Source of the DNA: Planctomycetales bacterium 71-10
GTDB taxonomy: Bacteria > Planctomycetota > Planctomycetia > Isosphaerales > Isosphaeraceae
DNA length: 64,000 bases
NCBI GenBank assembly: GCA_001898385.1
Contig: MKTT01000036.1
Location: 67,870-131,869, forward strand
Direction: 5' to 3'
Shown here in pieces: positions 54,674 to 62,827 of the stretch. The notes beneath the pieces are model-generated. The model saw only the letters and a program-made list of their open reading frames with translations. It had not been told where the DNA came from and made no database searches. The position numbers and the translations under genes were made by a program. The stretch's first letter is position 1; every line of letters starts with the position of its first letter.

Positions 54674-55717
54674 GTGTTGACCTCGGAATACGACTTCGAC
54701 CTCCCGGACGAACTGATCGCCCAGCACCCGGTCGAGCCCCGTGACGCCTCGCGGCTGATGGTGGTCGACCGCGCGGCGGGGACGATCGAGCATCGCGCGT
54801 TCGCCGACCTGCCGGAGATCCTCGGCCCGCTCGACGTGCTGGTGCGGAACGACTCGCGCGTGATCCCGGCGCGGCTGATCGGCCGTCGGCTGGCGACGGG
54901 GGGGAGGTGGGAGGGGCTGTTCCTCGACGACCGCGGCGACGGGACGTGGGAGATCCTCGCCCAGACTCGGGGCCGGCCGGCGATCGGCGAGGTCGTGGCG
55001 GTGGGCGGGGAGCCCGGCCTGCCGCTGGCCCTGGAAGGCCGCGGCGCGGGGGGATCGTGGATCGTCCGGCCGCGGCCCGACGCCCCGGCGACGACGCTCG
55101 AACTCCTGGCCCGCTTCGGCCTCACCCCCCTGCCCCCGTACATCCGGCGCGGGCGGGCCGGCGAGGGAGACCTGGAACGCTACCAGACCGTCTACGCCCG
55201 GCGGCCGGGCTCCGTCGCCGCGCCCACGGCCGGGCTCCACTTCACCGACGACGTCTTCGCCCGCCTGGCGGCGCGGGGTGTCGCGACGGCCGACGTCACG
55301 CTCCACGTCGGCGTGGGGACCTTCCGGCCGATCGAGGCCGAGACGATCGAGGCCCACCGCATGCACGCCGAATGGGCCGAGGTCTCCGTCGAGACGGCCG
55401 CCCGGCTGAACGACGCGAAGGCGCGAGGCGGCCGGGTCGCGGCCGTCGGGACCACCTCGACGCGTACGCTGGAGACGGCCGCGGCCTCGGGCCGGGTGGA
55501 GGCGTACCGGGGCCGCACCGACCTGTTCATCCGCCCGGGCCACGCCTTCCGCGCCGTCGACGCCCTGGTGACGAACTTCCACCTGCCGCGCAGCAGCCTG
55601 CTGGTGCTGGTCTCCGCGCTGGCGGGCCCGGAACTGATCCGGGCCGCCTACGCCGAGGCCGTCGGCCGCCGCTACCGCTTCTTCAGCTACGGCGACGCGA
55701 TGCTGATCCTGGGCTGA
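54674..55717 (+). CDS. queA: S-adenosylmethionine:tRNA ribosyltransferase-isomerase
   Basis: This 347-residue enzyme transfers and isomerises the ribose of SAM onto preQ1 in tRNA, forming epoxyqueuosine. YDFDLPDELIAQHPVEPRDASRL at the start is split here: YDFDLPDELIAQ and PRDASRLMVVD are both family blocks. RNDSRVIPARL, YQTVYARRPGSVAAPTAGLHF and NFHLPRSSLL follow in normal order and spacing. The GTG start opens directly on the conserved N-terminus. No other queuosine gene is nearby. Confidence 0.95.
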   Translation: MLTSEYDFDLPDELIAQHPVEPRDASRLMVVDRAAGTIEHRAFADLPEILGPLDVLVRNDSRVIPARLIGRRLATGGRWEGLFLDDRGDGTWEILAQTRGRPAIGEVVAVGGEPGLPLALEGRGAGGSWIVRPRPDAPATTLELLARFGLTPLPPYIRRGRAGEGDLERYQTVYARRPGSVAAPTAGLHFTDDVFARLAARGVATADVTLHVGVGTFRPIEAETIEAHRMHAEWAEVSVETAARLNDAKARGGRVAAVGTTSTRTLETAAASGRVEAYRGRTDLFIRPGHAFRAVDALVTNFHLPRSSLLVLVSALAGPELIRAAYAEAVGRRYRFFSYGDAMLILG

Positions 55718-55733
55718 GCCGGCGCGGCGCGAT

Positions 55734-56582
55734 TCAGGCCCGCGCCACGCCGTCGGCGTCGTGCATGAGCTTGCGGAGGGCCTGGCTTTCGAGCTGGCGG
55801 ACGCGCTCGCGGGTCAGGCCGAGCTGCTCGCCGACCTCGCGCAGGGTCATCGGGTCGAACGGCTCCAGGCCGAACCGCATGCGGACGACGGCGGCCTCGC
55901 GGTCGTCCAGCGCGTCCAGGCAGAAGAGGACCCGCTCCAGGTCGTCCGACTCCATCATCACGTCTTCGGGCGCCTTGCCGCGCTCGTCGGTCAGGACGTC
56001 GTCCAGGGGCTGGCCGTCGTCGTCGACGTGCTCGGGCTGGTGGGTCAGGCTGTTGACCCGGATCGCCTTGGCGACGATCCCCACCTTCTTCTTGGAGAGC
56101 TTCAGCGCCTTGCCGATCTCCTCGTGGGTCGGCTGCCGGCCCAGCCGCTCGGCCAGGATGTTGGAGGCCCGCTTCCACTTCGCCAGCAGCGTCACCATGT
56201 AGGCCGGCAGGCGGATCGGCTTGCCGTTGTTCATCACGGCGCGGCGGATCGACTGCTTGATCCAGTAGCTGGCGTAGGTGCTGAAGCGCGTGTCCATCAT
56301 GCCGTCGTAGCCCTCGACGGCGCGCATCAGGCCGAGGTTCCCCTCCTCGATCAGGTCTTCGAGGTTCAGGCCCTTGCCCAGGTAGCCGCGGGCGATGTTC
56401 ACGACCAGGCGGAGGTTCGCCTTCACCATGTGCTCGCGGGCGAACGGGTCGCCGCCGGCGACGCGCTCGGCCAGGGCTCGCTCCTCCTCGGCGGTGAGCA
56501 GCGGGGTGTCGTTGATGTCCTGGAGGTAGATCTGGAGCGGGGATCCGCCCGCTTCGCGACGGCCGGCGTTCCTGGATGGCAT
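55734..56582 (-). CDS. RpoD-family (group 2) RNA polymerase sigma factor
   Basis: This 282-residue sigma factor has regions 1.2 (SPLQIYLQDINDTPLLT), 2 (NLRLVVNIARGYLGKGLNLEDLIEEGN, with YASYWIKQSIRRA as region 2.3-2.4), 3 (HEEIGKALKLSKKKV) and 4 (TLREVGEQLGLTRERVRQLE). It lacks the long region 1.1 and non-conserved insert of a primary sigma factor, so it is probably an alternative, RpoD-like one. It should recognise -10/-35 promoters. A putative promoter is about 100 bp upstream, and queA converges on it at 16 bp. Confidence 0.93.
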   Translation of the reverse strand: MPSRNAGRREAGGSPLQIYLQDINDTPLLTAEEERALAERVAGGDPFAREHMVKANLRLVVNIARGYLGKGLNLEDLIEEGNLGLMRAVEGYDGMMDTRFSTYASYWIKQSIRRAVMNNGKPIRLPAYMVTLLAKWKRASNILAERLGRQPTHEEIGKALKLSKKKVGIVAKAIRVNSLTHQPEHVDDDGQPLDDVLTDERGKAPEDVMMESDDLERVLFCLDALDDREAAVVRMRFGLEPFDPMTLREVGEQLGLTRERVRQLESQALRKLMHDADGVARA

Positions 56583-56678
56583 GGCGAGGATTCTCCTGGA
56601 GGCCGGGCCCGCGGCCCCGCCGACTCTCGATGACGCCCGACGGCCCCGGATCCTCCGTGACGGTCCCGTCCCATCGAT

Positions 56679-56706
56679 AACCTAAGACGTCCGCCCCGCG
56701 GGTCAA
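56679..56706 (-). promoter_or_regulatory. candidate promoter of the sigma-factor gene
   Basis: On the minus strand TTGACC (56706-56701) and TAGGTT (56684-56679) are 16 bp apart, 97 bp before the start codon. Confidence 0.4.
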
Positions 56707-56859
56707 CTCGGCGCGAGAAAGTCGACGACCGGGCCCCGGGGGGCTGGGGGGGAGGGGCGATTCGGCTCATCGTCGGGGGCGGGGACGGCCGATGATTCCT
56801 CTCGGACCGTTCAGGACGACGGGCCGGGTTCGAGACGGATTCAGGAGAAGGGATTCGCC

Positions 56860-57177
56860 ATGTTCAGGCTCCGAGACGCGGTCGCGGCCGTCGCCCTGGC
56901 GACGTCCGGCGTCGGCTGCGCGACGTTCTGCGACGAGTGCCACGAGTTCCCGGTCCCCGGCCGCTTCGCCGCCATCCCCGGCTCGTACACCGGGCCGCCG
57001 CTGGACGGCGACTCGCGGCGCGGCGACGCGGCCTACGCCCCCCCCTCGCCCACCGCCACCCGCGAGTCGGGCGCGACGGTCGCCCCCAGCGCCCCCCAGA
57101 GCGACGACGGCGCCGGCGTCGCCCCGCCCCCGCCGGCCCCGGCCTCCGCCGCCCCGTTCACGCCCCCGGCCCCCTGA
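56860..57177 (+). CDS. small secreted or lipoprotein with cysteine cluster, Pro/Ala-rich tail
   Basis: This 105-residue protein has a short hydrophobic leader ending at Cys20 (SGVGC), a degenerate lipobox. Cysteines C20, C24 and C27 form CATFCDEC. The rest (about 50-105) is Pro/Ala/Ser-rich and probably disordered. No domain is recognised. It is followed 19 bp later by a second small lipoprotein, with which it probably forms an operon. Confidence 0.55.
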   Translation: MFRLRDAVAAVALATSGVGCATFCDECHEFPVPGRFAAIPGSYTGPPLDGDSRRGDAAYAPPSPTATRESGATVAPSAPQSDDGAGVAPPPPAPASAAPFTPPAP

Positions 57178-57196
57178 CCACGGAAGGACCCCGACC

Positions 57197-57352
57197 ATGG
57201 CCAGGAGAGCCCTCCTCGCGCTGTCGTGCCTCGCGATCGCCCTGGCGACCGGCCTCGCCGGCTGCACCTGGACCGAGACCCGCGACGACTACCCGCCGTC
57301 GCTCCGCGAGACGTCGGGACACGACCACGGGCACGTCCACGGCGGCCGTTGA
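57197..57352 (+). CDS. 51-residue lipoprotein with His-rich C-terminus
   Basis: This very short gene encodes a basic N-terminus, a hydrophobic core (LLALSCLAIALATG) and a perfect lipobox LAGC with Cys23 as the lipidated residue. The 28-residue mature peptide is polar and ends HDHGHVHGGR, a possible metal-binding tail. AAGGA lies 9-10 nt before the ATG. Position and lipobox make it a convincing small gene, function unknown. Confidence 0.65.
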   Translation: MARRALLALSCLAIALATGLAGCTWTETRDDYPPSLRETSGHDHGHVHGGR

Positions 57353-57384
57353 GCCGCCGTCGCCCGCATTCCGACGCCCCCCGG

Positions 57385-57414
57385 TTGACGCCGGGGGCGG
57401 GCCTGCTCGAAAAT
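57385..57414 (+). promoter_or_regulatory. candidate promoter of the P-II gene
   Basis: TTGACG (57385-57390) and GAAAAT (57409-57414) are 18 bp apart, 55 bp before the P-II start. Confidence 0.35.
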
Positions 57415-57469
57415 CGACGCAACGGGCGCGGGCTCCGCGCCCGGACCCATGCGCGACCGGGCCGGCCCC

Positions 57470-57817
57470 ATGAAGCTCATCATCGCCATCATCCAGCCGA
57501 CGAAGCTCGAGGCCGTCAAGGAGGCCCTCTCCCGGGTCGAGGTCTTCCGGCTGACGATCATGGACGTCCAGGGCTTCGGCCGCCAGAAGGGATACACGGA
57601 GGTCTACCGCGGCCACGAGGTCACGGTGAACCTCCTGCGCAAGATCGAATTGCAGATCGCCGTCAACGAGGACTTCGTCGAGCCGACCGTCCAGGCCATC
57701 CTGGAAGCCGGCCGCAGCGGCCCCGACGGCAAGATCGGCGACGGCAAGATCTTCATCCTCCCGCTCGACGACTGCATCCGCATCCGCACCGGCGAGCGCG
57801 GCCCGGAGGCCATCTGA
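57470..57817 (+). CDS. P-II family nitrogen regulatory protein (GlnB/GlnK)
   Basis: This 115-residue trimeric signal protein senses 2-oxoglutarate, ATP and ADP. MKLIIAIIQP, GFGRQKGYTEVYRG (T-loop, with Tyr46 at the uridylylation site) and GKIGDGKIFILP plus RIRTGERG (C-terminal ATP-binding blocks) are all present. It deviates from the usual YRGAEY by reading YRGHEV, and from IIKP by IIQP. No amtB or glnA adjoins. ATG 57470 is chosen because P-II proteins start at this residue; an in-frame ATG 21 bp upstream is less likely. Confidence 0.92.
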   Translation: MKLIIAIIQPTKLEAVKEALSRVEVFRLTIMDVQGFGRQKGYTEVYRGHEVTVNLLRKIELQIAVNEDFVEPTVQAILEAGRSGPDGKIGDGKIFILPLDDCIRIRTGERGPEAI

Positions 57818-57851
57818 CGCCCCGCCGCAGCACCGATTTCGGATCCCCTTC

Positions 57852-57919
57852 GTAGGCTGGGTCGAGACCCAGCCCAAGCGGGCCTCGGCTCCTCGGGGCT
57901 GGGTCTCGACCCAGCCTAC
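57852..57919. repeat. repeat B, 68-bp nested palindrome, solo copy 3
   Basis: GTAGGCTGGGTCGAGACCCA and TGGGTCTCGACCCAGCCTAC flank a different 28-bp centre. Here it stands without A repeats, between the P-II and HAD genes, and could act as a transcription end. Confidence 0.7.
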
Positions 57920-58013
57920 GGGAACACGCCGAGAGCCCGGCGCGACGAAACCCCAGCCTTCCGCGACCGACCGACCCCGACGCCCTCCTTTGCAGCCCCG
58001 GTGACGAAGCCCC

Positions 58014-58715
58014 ATGATTTCCGCCGTGATCTTCGACTTCAATGGCGTCCTCGTCGATGACGAGTCGGTCCACTTCGACCTGTTCCGCGAGGTGCTGGAG
58101 CAGGAGGGCGTGGTCATCACCTACCAGGACTACCACGACCGCTACCTCGGCTACGACGACGCCGGCTGCTTCGAACACGTCCTGGCCGACCACGGCCAGT
58201 CGTACGACGACGCCCGCATCGCCGACATGATCGCCCGCAAGGGCCGGCGCTACTTCGAGGTGGCCGAGAAGGGCCTGAAGTACTTCCCCGACGCCGCCGC
58301 CGTCATCCGCCGCATGTCCGACCGCTACCCCGTGGCGATCAACTCCGGCGCCCTGCGGGCGGAGATCGTCTTCACGCTGGAGAAGCTGGGCCTGGGCGAC
58401 CGCATCTCGGCGATCATCGCCGCCGAGGACGCCCTGCGCTGCAAGCCCGACCCGGCCGGCTACGTCCAGGCCCTCGACGCCCTCCGGCTGGCCCACCCCT
58501 CGCTCGGCCTGCAACCGGCCGATTGCCTGGTGGTCGAGGACAGCCTGGCGGGGATCCAGTCGGCCAAGGGCGCCGGCATGAAGGCCGTCGGCATCACCCA
58601 GACCTACCCCGCCGCCGACCTGACCGGCGCCGGCGCCGACGCCACCATCGACGGCCTGGCCGAGCTGACCCCCGCCTGGATCGAGGCCACCTTCGCCGAC
58701 GCCCCGGCCCGCTGA
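58014..58715 (+). CDS. HAD-superfamily hydrolase (beta-phosphoglucomutase-like subfamily)
   Basis: This 233-residue protein has motif I FDFNGVLVDDE (nucleophile Asp8), motif II VAINSGALRAE, motif III KPDPAGYV and motif IV VVEDSLAGIQSAK, with an alpha-helical cap (20-95) as in beta-phosphoglucomutase-like enzymes. The second acid of motif I is Asn rather than Asp, which is unusual for a phosphatase. Phosphosugar phosphatase or mutase activity is the general expectation. It follows a repeat B palindrome. Confidence 0.87.
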   Translation: MISAVIFDFNGVLVDDESVHFDLFREVLEQEGVVITYQDYHDRYLGYDDAGCFEHVLADHGQSYDDARIADMIARKGRRYFEVAEKGLKYFPDAAAVIRRMSDRYPVAINSGALRAEIVFTLEKLGLGDRISAIIAAEDALRCKPDPAGYVQALDALRLAHPSLGLQPADCLVVEDSLAGIQSAKGAGMKAVGITQTYPAADLTGAGADATIDGLAELTPAWIEATFADAPAR

Positions 58716-58771
58716 AGTCCCCCGGCCGAGGCGGGTCGCGCCGCGGGATTCTTGAACAGGGAGATGCCGAA

Positions 58772-59191
58772 ATGCCGGATCGGGTGGAATTCGCGGCGTT
58801 GGCCGACGACCTGATCCGGCAGGTCGACGGCGGCCTTGACGACCCCGAGTGGGTCAAGAAACGCTACATGAAGAAGATGAGGGACGCGGACAGGACCGTT
58901 TATGAGGTCCCGTTCCTGACCCTCCAGAAAGGGCCCGTCCGCCTCTGCCTCGACCCGACCGGGTATGACGTCCCCGGGGCCGAGGCGGCCGTCGACCTCT
59001 ACCTGATGCCGACGTACGATCCCCTGGCCACCTTCTACAGCGAAGGCGGCCGTTGGTTCATCCATTCCGACTTCTTGCCGGGGCCGAAGGATGAGGGCTC
59101 CGCCGAAGAGGGTCGGCGGGCCCCCCTCGCGCACGACACGCTCAACCAGGTCATGGAAGCGATCGCCGAGCATGCCGTACCGTCGCTCTGA
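58772..59191 (+). CDS. unknown protein, partner of a HEPN-like gene
   Basis: I do not recognise this 139-residue cytoplasmic protein. It has a Lys/Arg-rich helix (WVKKRYMKKMRDADRTVYEV), a beta-rich middle (PVRLCLDPTGYDVPG, VDLYLMPTYD) and a helical end. GGGAG lies 8-9 nt before the ATG. The last 20 bp overlap the start of the HEPN-like gene in another frame, which suggests translational coupling. In a toxin-antitoxin reading it would be the antitoxin candidate, but nothing in its own sequence shows that. Confidence 0.6.
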   Translation: MPDRVEFAALADDLIRQVDGGLDDPEWVKKRYMKKMRDADRTVYEVPFLTLQKGPVRLCLDPTGYDVPGAEAAVDLYLMPTYDPLATFYSEGGRWFIHSDFLPGPKDEGSAEEGRRAPLAHDTLNQVMEAIAEHAVPSL

Positions 59192-59642
59192 CTTCCACCA
59201 GCACGTCACCGAGGTCTGGGGCGAATACAAGGCGACCCGCGCCGCCGTCGATCGACTGCGGGCCGCCTTGCAAACCGCCCCGGATCTCGCGGCCCAGCTC
59301 GAAGGACCGGCCCGCGACAACCTCAAGAATGCGCACCTCAACCTCGAAGGGACGTACATCGTCCGCCTCTTCGCGGCGTTCGAGGCGGCCCTGCGGTCCT
59401 ACGACCGGTCCAGGCACGGCGACCCGGGCCGCAGGGCCGATGCATCGGCCATGATCGACGAGATCGGCGGCAAGCGGAACCGAGGGCTCCCGATGGCGGA
59501 CCGCAACAGGGCCCATGCGGTGCGACGGGTCCGCAACGACTGGGCGCACGAATCGGACGTCGATCCCGGCCCGATGTCGGTCGACGTGGCCCGCGCCTCG
59601 CTCCAGAAGTTCCTGAGCGAGTTGCCGGATTCCTGGCCCTGA
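59172..59642 (+). CDS. HEPN-domain-like protein (RX4H motif), putative RNase/toxin
   Basis: This 156-residue protein is mostly helical. VRLFAAFEAALRSY (64-77) and RNDWAHES (121-128) together match the core of HEPN domains: the second gives R121 and H126, the RX4H catalytic pair of HEPN ribonucleases. Sequence around it (RRVRNDWAHE) resembles the MAE_28990/RiboL-PSP HEPN group (family knowledge, by motif only). It overlaps the preceding unknown gene by 20 bp. ATG 59172 is preferred because the homologous-looking sequence begins there. Confidence 0.6.
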   Translation: MPYRRSDFHQHVTEVWGEYKATRAAVDRLRAALQTAPDLAAQLEGPARDNLKNAHLNLEGTYIVRLFAAFEAALRSYDRSRHGDPGRRADASAMIDEIGGKRNRGLPMADRNRAHAVRRVRNDWAHESDVDPGPMSVDVARASLQKFLSELPDSWP

Positions 59643-59722
59643 GCCTTCGCGACGTCGCACTTCGAAACGCCGAAGCCCCGGTCGAGCCACTTTCAGGGGC
59701 CACGTCCCCACGGAGCCGAGCC

Positions 59723-60106
59723 ATGGAAACCACCCCGTCGGGCCTGCTCCTCAGCCGCGACCTGATGTTCACGGTCAAGATCGTCAGCACGGCCCGCGAA
59801 CTGGGCCGGACGGTCCGGGCCGTGGGCCGGGTCGAGCAGGCCGAGGCGTTCCTCACCGAGCATCGGCCCCGCGCCGTGTTCGTCGACCTGGCCGCCGGCG
59901 ACCTCGTCGCCCCGGAGTCGCTGGCGAAGCTGATGGCGACGGCCCCGGACGTCCCGTTCCTCGCGTTCGGCCCCCACGTCGACGCCGACGCCCTGGAGGC
60001 CGCCCGCGCCGCCGGCTGCCGCGAGGTCATGCCCCGCAGCAAGTTCACCCTCAAGCTCCCCGACCTGATCCGGACCTACCTGGGCGACGCGCCGGCGGCC
60101 GGATAG
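59723..60106 (+). CDS. response-regulator receiver-like protein, possibly inactive
   Basis: This 127-residue protein has the alternating strand/helix pattern of a receiver (REC) domain, with VFVDL (Asp near 53) at the phospho-acceptor position and PFLAFGPH to GCREVMPRSKF following, where Lys is the conserved one of REC domains. The usual N-terminal acidic pair is missing, so phosphorylation is doubtful. No output domain or histidine kinase adjoins. A pseudo-receiver or protein-interaction role is plausible. Confidence 0.6.
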   Translation: METTPSGLLLSRDLMFTVKIVSTARELGRTVRAVGRVEQAEAFLTEHRPRAVFVDLAAGDLVAPESLAKLMATAPDVPFLAFGPHVDADALEAARAAGCREVMPRSKFTLKLPDLIRTYLGDAPAAG

Positions 60107-60197
60107 GCCCGGGGCTTGCGGCGGGCGGCCCGGCGGCCGATGATGGGGGGACCTTTCCAACGCGGCCCCGGCCGTCGTCCGTCGCGGGAGAGTCGTC

Positions 60198-61337
60198 TTG
60201 GATCGAGCGGCGAAGTATGCGGCGTCGTCCCAGGTCGTGCTGGCCGTCCTCGGGGTCGTCGCCGCGCTCTACCTGCTCAAGACGATCCTGGCGCCGATCG
60301 CGTTCGCCCTGGTCCTGGCGTGCATGTTCTCGCCCCTGGCGTCGTTCTTCCGGCGCAAGCTGTCGTACGGGCCGTTCGGGGTGCTGACGGTTTTCCTCCT
60401 GCTGGTCCTGGGGGGCGTCTACCTCGCCAGCATGACGGCCGAGAGCCTCATCCACGCCGCCAACACCCTGCCGTCCGACATCGAACGCCTGGCCGGGCGG
60501 CTCAGCGGCCGGATCACCGACCTGATCCGCGACCAGCCCTCGCTCCGCGTGATCCTCCCCGAGCCCGGGACCATCGACCGCCTCGGCGACACCAACCGCG
60601 CCCTCCTCATCGAGAAGCTGAGCCTCGGCCTGGGCGACCTCACCGCCTGGGCCGTGCAGGGGTTCATCATCATCGTCCTGGTGATCTTCCTGCTGATCGA
60701 GAGCGAGATGCTCACGACCAAGGTGCTGCGCTTCTTCGCCCGCACCCCCGAGTCCTCGCGCAACGCCCGCGCGATCCTCGACCAGGTGACGCGGAAAGTC
60801 CGCGCGTACCTGATCGCCCGGACGCTCATCAACCTGGGGGTCGGCCTGGTGGTGGCGGCCGGGCTCTGGTTCCTGGGCGTGAACTTCGCCCTGCCGCTGG
60901 GCCTGTTCGCAGCCGTCACCAATTACATCCCGTACATCGGCCAGCTCGCCGGCGGCGCCGCACCCACGCTGATCGCGCTGGGGCAGACGGGGTCGCTGGG
61001 CGACGCCCTGATCGTCGCGGCGATGTACCTGGCCGTGATGGGGATCGACGGCTACGTCGTCACGCCGCTGGTGATGGGGAAGTCGCTCGACCTCAACGGC
61101 ACCACCGTCCTGATCGCCTGCCTGTTCTGGGGGTACATCTGGGGCCTCTCCGGCCTGATCCTGGCCATGCCGATCACCGCCATGATCAAGATCGTCTGCC
61201 AGACCGTCCCCGAGCTGAACCGCTGGGCCGAGTTGATGAGCGTCGACTACCGCTCGCCCCCCTACGCCGACCCCGCCGCCGAGACGCCCGCCGCCCCGGC
61301 CGCCAAGCCCGAGGGCGTGGCGACGGGCGTGAACTGA
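60198..61337 (+). CDS. AI-2E family (PerM/TqsA-like) permease
   Basis: This 379-residue membrane protein has about eight helices. VVLAVLGVVAALYLLKTILAP opens the family pattern, and NYIPYIGQLAGGAAP and DGYVVTPLVMGKSLDL are strongly conserved blocks. The TTG start has GGGAGAG seven nt upstream. Members export AI-2 or act as Na+/H+ antiporters; which applies here is unknown. The last 30 residues are a Pro/Ala tail. Confidence 0.9.
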   Translation: MDRAAKYAASSQVVLAVLGVVAALYLLKTILAPIAFALVLACMFSPLASFFRRKLSYGPFGVLTVFLLLVLGGVYLASMTAESLIHAANTLPSDIERLAGRLSGRITDLIRDQPSLRVILPEPGTIDRLGDTNRALLIEKLSLGLGDLTAWAVQGFIIIVLVIFLLIESEMLTTKVLRFFARTPESSRNARAILDQVTRKVRAYLIARTLINLGVGLVVAAGLWFLGVNFALPLGLFAAVTNYIPYIGQLAGGAAPTLIALGQTGSLGDALIVAAMYLAVMGIDGYVVTPLVMGKSLDLNGTTVLIACLFWGYIWGLSGLILAMPITAMIKIVCQTVPELNRWAELMSVDYRSPPYADPAAETPAAPAAKPEGVATGVN

Positions 61338-61364
61338 GCCGCCGAGGATCGAGGAGGACCCGCC

Positions 61365-62729
61365 GTGAAGCCGGCCGCGTCGCGTCGCACGTTCCTGGAG
61401 GGGGTCGGCCTGGCCGGCGCGGGGGTCGCCCTGGCGTCCCGCGCCTCGGGGTCGGCCGAGGAGCCGGCGCGCCGGCCCAGGGTCGCCGCGCTGGCGTCGA
61501 CCTACTTCTACCTCTCCCACGCCTACCACATCGTCGGCCGCTTCCTCGACGGCTTCCCCGTCTACGACGGCGGACCCGGCCGGACGCCCGAGCAGAGCCT
61601 CCACCGGCCGCCGTTCGAAATCGCCAGCCTGTACATCGAGCAGGTGGCGGACGACACCGACCTCGGCCGCGCCAAGGCCGAGCGCCACGGCGTCCGGACC
61701 AGCCCGACGATCGCCGACGCCCTGACGCTGGGCACGGGCTCGCTGGCCGTCGACGCCGTGCTGCTGATCGCCGAGCATGGCGACTACCCGCTGAACGAGA
61801 AGCTCCAGAAGCTCTACCCGAGGTACAACTACTTCCGGCAGGTGCTCAAGGTCTTCGGCGAGTCCGGGAAGGTCGCGCCGGTGTTCGTGGACAAGCACCT
61901 CTCCTACAGCCGGGCCGAGGCCGCCGACATGGTCGACCAGGCCCGCGCCATGAAGATCCCGCTGATGGCCGGCTCCAGCCTGCCGGTCACCTGGCGGCTG
62001 CCGGAGCTGGAGATCCCGCCCGGCCGGCCCTTCAAGGACGTGCTGGTCGCCTCGCGCGGGAACCTGGAGATCTTCGGCTTCCACGCGCTGGAGACCCTCC
62101 AGTGCATGGCCGAGCGCCGCGACCTCCGCGGCAAGCCCCAGGGCGTGAAGGCCGTGACCTGCCTGGAAGGGGACGCCGTGTGGGAGGCCGGCGACAACGG
62201 CGTCTGGTCGTGGGAATTGCTGTCGCACGCGCTGGGCCGCAGCCACACCGTCAACCCGGGCGACGTCCGCCGGAACACCCGCGACTTCAAGCGCCCCGGC
62301 GTGCGCGATCGCGAGACGATCCCCGACGCGCCGGTCGCCTTCATCGTCGAATACGTCGACGGCCTGCGCGCCACGGCCCTGATCCTGAACGGCCACGTCG
62401 ACGACACCACGGTCGCCGTCCGCACGGTCGACGGGGCCGGCCGCGAGACGATCGCCTCGACGCTCACCTACCTCCCGGCCCCGCCCGGCGCCAGCTTCTT
62501 CAACCCGCTGGTCCTGCGCATCGAGGACTTCTTCCGCACGGCGAGCCCCCCCTACCCCGCCGAACGCACCCAGCTCACCGGCGGCGTCCTGGACGTCGCC
62601 CTGGAGAGCCGCCTCCGCGGCCACATCGCCCTGGCGACCCCCGACCTCGCCGCGATCGACTACAAGGCCCCCGCCGACTCCGGATTCATCCGCTCCCCCT
62701 TGACCGACCCGACGCCGAACCGGATCTGA
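61365..62729 (+). CDS. Tat-exported protein, unknown function
   Basis: This 454-residue protein starts with SRRTFLEGVGLAGAG, a twin-arginine signal, so it is exported folded, perhaps with a cofactor. Regions such as LASTYFYLSHAYHIVGRFLDG and LLIAEHGDYPLNEK, with conserved histidines, suggest a metal- or cofactor-dependent enzyme, but I do not recognise the family with confidence. GGAGG lies about 8 nt before the GTG start. It follows the permease by 27 bp and may be in its transcript. Confidence 0.65.
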   Translation: MKPAASRRTFLEGVGLAGAGVALASRASGSAEEPARRPRVAALASTYFYLSHAYHIVGRFLDGFPVYDGGPGRTPEQSLHRPPFEIASLYIEQVADDTDLGRAKAERHGVRTSPTIADALTLGTGSLAVDAVLLIAEHGDYPLNEKLQKLYPRYNYFRQVLKVFGESGKVAPVFVDKHLSYSRAEAADMVDQARAMKIPLMAGSSLPVTWRLPELEIPPGRPFKDVLVASRGNLEIFGFHALETLQCMAERRDLRGKPQGVKAVTCLEGDAVWEAGDNGVWSWELLSHALGRSHTVNPGDVRRNTRDFKRPGVRDRETIPDAPVAFIVEYVDGLRATALILNGHVDDTTVAVRTVDGAGRETIASTLTYLPAPPGASFFNPLVLRIEDFFRTASPPYPAERTQLTGGVLDVALESRLRGHIALATPDLAAIDYKAPADSGFIRSPLTDPTPNRI

Positions 62730-62741
62730 ACGGCCTCACTC

Positions 62742-62769
62742 TTGACCGTTTCCGACGAACCGCTATGGT
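62742..62769 (+). promoter_or_regulatory. promoter of the PEP-CTERM protein gene
   Basis: TTGACC (62742-62747) and TATGGT (62764-62769) are 16 bp apart, 58 bp before the start. Confidence 0.5.
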
Positions 62770-62827
62770 CCCAAAGGCTCGGGCCGACACGACCAAGCTT
62801 CAATAGACGCACGCAAGGATGCACAAG

